Below, in pieces: positions 63,956 to 64,000 of a stretch of 64,000 bases of DNA. Origin of the DNA: JAVKDP01 sp040222185. GTDB lineage: Bacteria > Bacteroidota > Rhodothermia > Balneolales > Balneolaceae. The notes beneath the pieces are model-generated. The model saw only the letters and a list, made by a program, of their open reading frames with translations, ran no database searches and was not told where the DNA came from. A program made the position numbers and the translations under genes. The stretch is taken from contig JAVKDP010000054.1 in NCBI GenBank assembly GCA_040222185.1, positions 33,735 to 97,734 on the forward strand. The letters are read 5' to 3'. The number at the start of each line of letters is the position of its first letter. Within the stretch, counting starts at the first letter, position 1.

Positions 63956-64000
63956 ATCAGGTTTTTCATATTCAAGAATTTTCTTCATTGAATTAGTAGG
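63948..64000 (+). CDS. start of an unidentified gene, partial
   Basis: An ATG at 63948 overlaps the end of the preceding gene (ATGAGTAA) and reads MSKSGFSYSRIFFIELV to the window edge. This is too short to classify; it may continue the glycosyltransferase set. Confidence 0.4.
   Translation, partial: MSKSGFSYSRIFFIELV

Noticed and set aside
1..64000. CRISPR arrays, tRNA or rRNA genes, insertion sequences
   Set aside because: I saw no regularly spaced repeats, no tRNA-like cloverleaf with a recognised anticodon stem, no rRNA sequence and no transposase gene.

Overview
The window looks like a chromosomal segment from a member of the Bacteroidota/Rhodothermota group, most likely Balneolales-like (inference). 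It has a type IX secretion pair (PorU and PorV), proteins with C-terminal type IX sorting domains, DUF5683, DUF4835 and DUF1080 families, and a Bacteroidota-type promoter (TTTG, 19 bases, TATCTTTG) before rplU. Base composition is moderately AT-rich and becomes visibly more AT-rich after about 54 kb. I saw no rRNA, tRNA, CRISPR array, insertion sequence or replication origin. The longest stretch without a gene is about 240 bases.

Left part (1-15.6 kb, all minus strand): a partial metallo-beta-lactamase-fold gene and phoH, then a very tight run read porU - porV - M6-like secreted protein - gluzincin/beta-propeller/beta-barrel protein - DUF5683 protein - PASTA protein - rpe. This run is the most interesting part of the window. 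It puts the type IX sortase and shuttle next to a cargo-like protein whose metalloprotease motif is destroyed, and next to a separate outer-membrane protein that keeps an intact HExxH motif.

Middle (15.8-43.5 kb): mostly housekeeping and metabolism. It holds thiolase, a cystathionine synthase/lyase-type enzyme, two paralogous TPR lipoproteins, RidA, an M23 peptidase with a FAH-family enzyme, ribosomal L27 and L21 (the latter with an added C-terminal domain), an AraC-type membrane regulator, LexA opposite a HEAT-repeat/cyclophilin lipoprotein, and a ynbAB-like phospholipid cluster with an acyltransferase. It also holds a di-heme peroxidase, a UDG-family protein, two acyl-CoA dehydrogenases and a complete fixABCX-type electron-transfer operon. 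The dehydrogenases, thiolase and fixABCX fit together as an acyl-CoA oxidation and electron-delivery set.

Right part (43.5-64 kb): a PorV/PorQ-like barrel next to a helix-hairpin-helix/outer-membrane protein. Then comes a PAPS-forming cluster (SLC13 transporter, cysQ, cysC, cysD, cysN), ending at a strong shared terminator. From 51.9 kb to the edge lies a surface-polysaccharide locus: a Wzc-type tyrosine kinase, a metallophosphoesterase, a short SLBB protein, Gmd, a NeuB-type synthase, a GNAT, a TIM-barrel isomerase, a perosamine-synthase-like aminotransferase, a CMP-sugar synthetase, a flippase and glycosyltransferases. The locus continues beyond the right edge.
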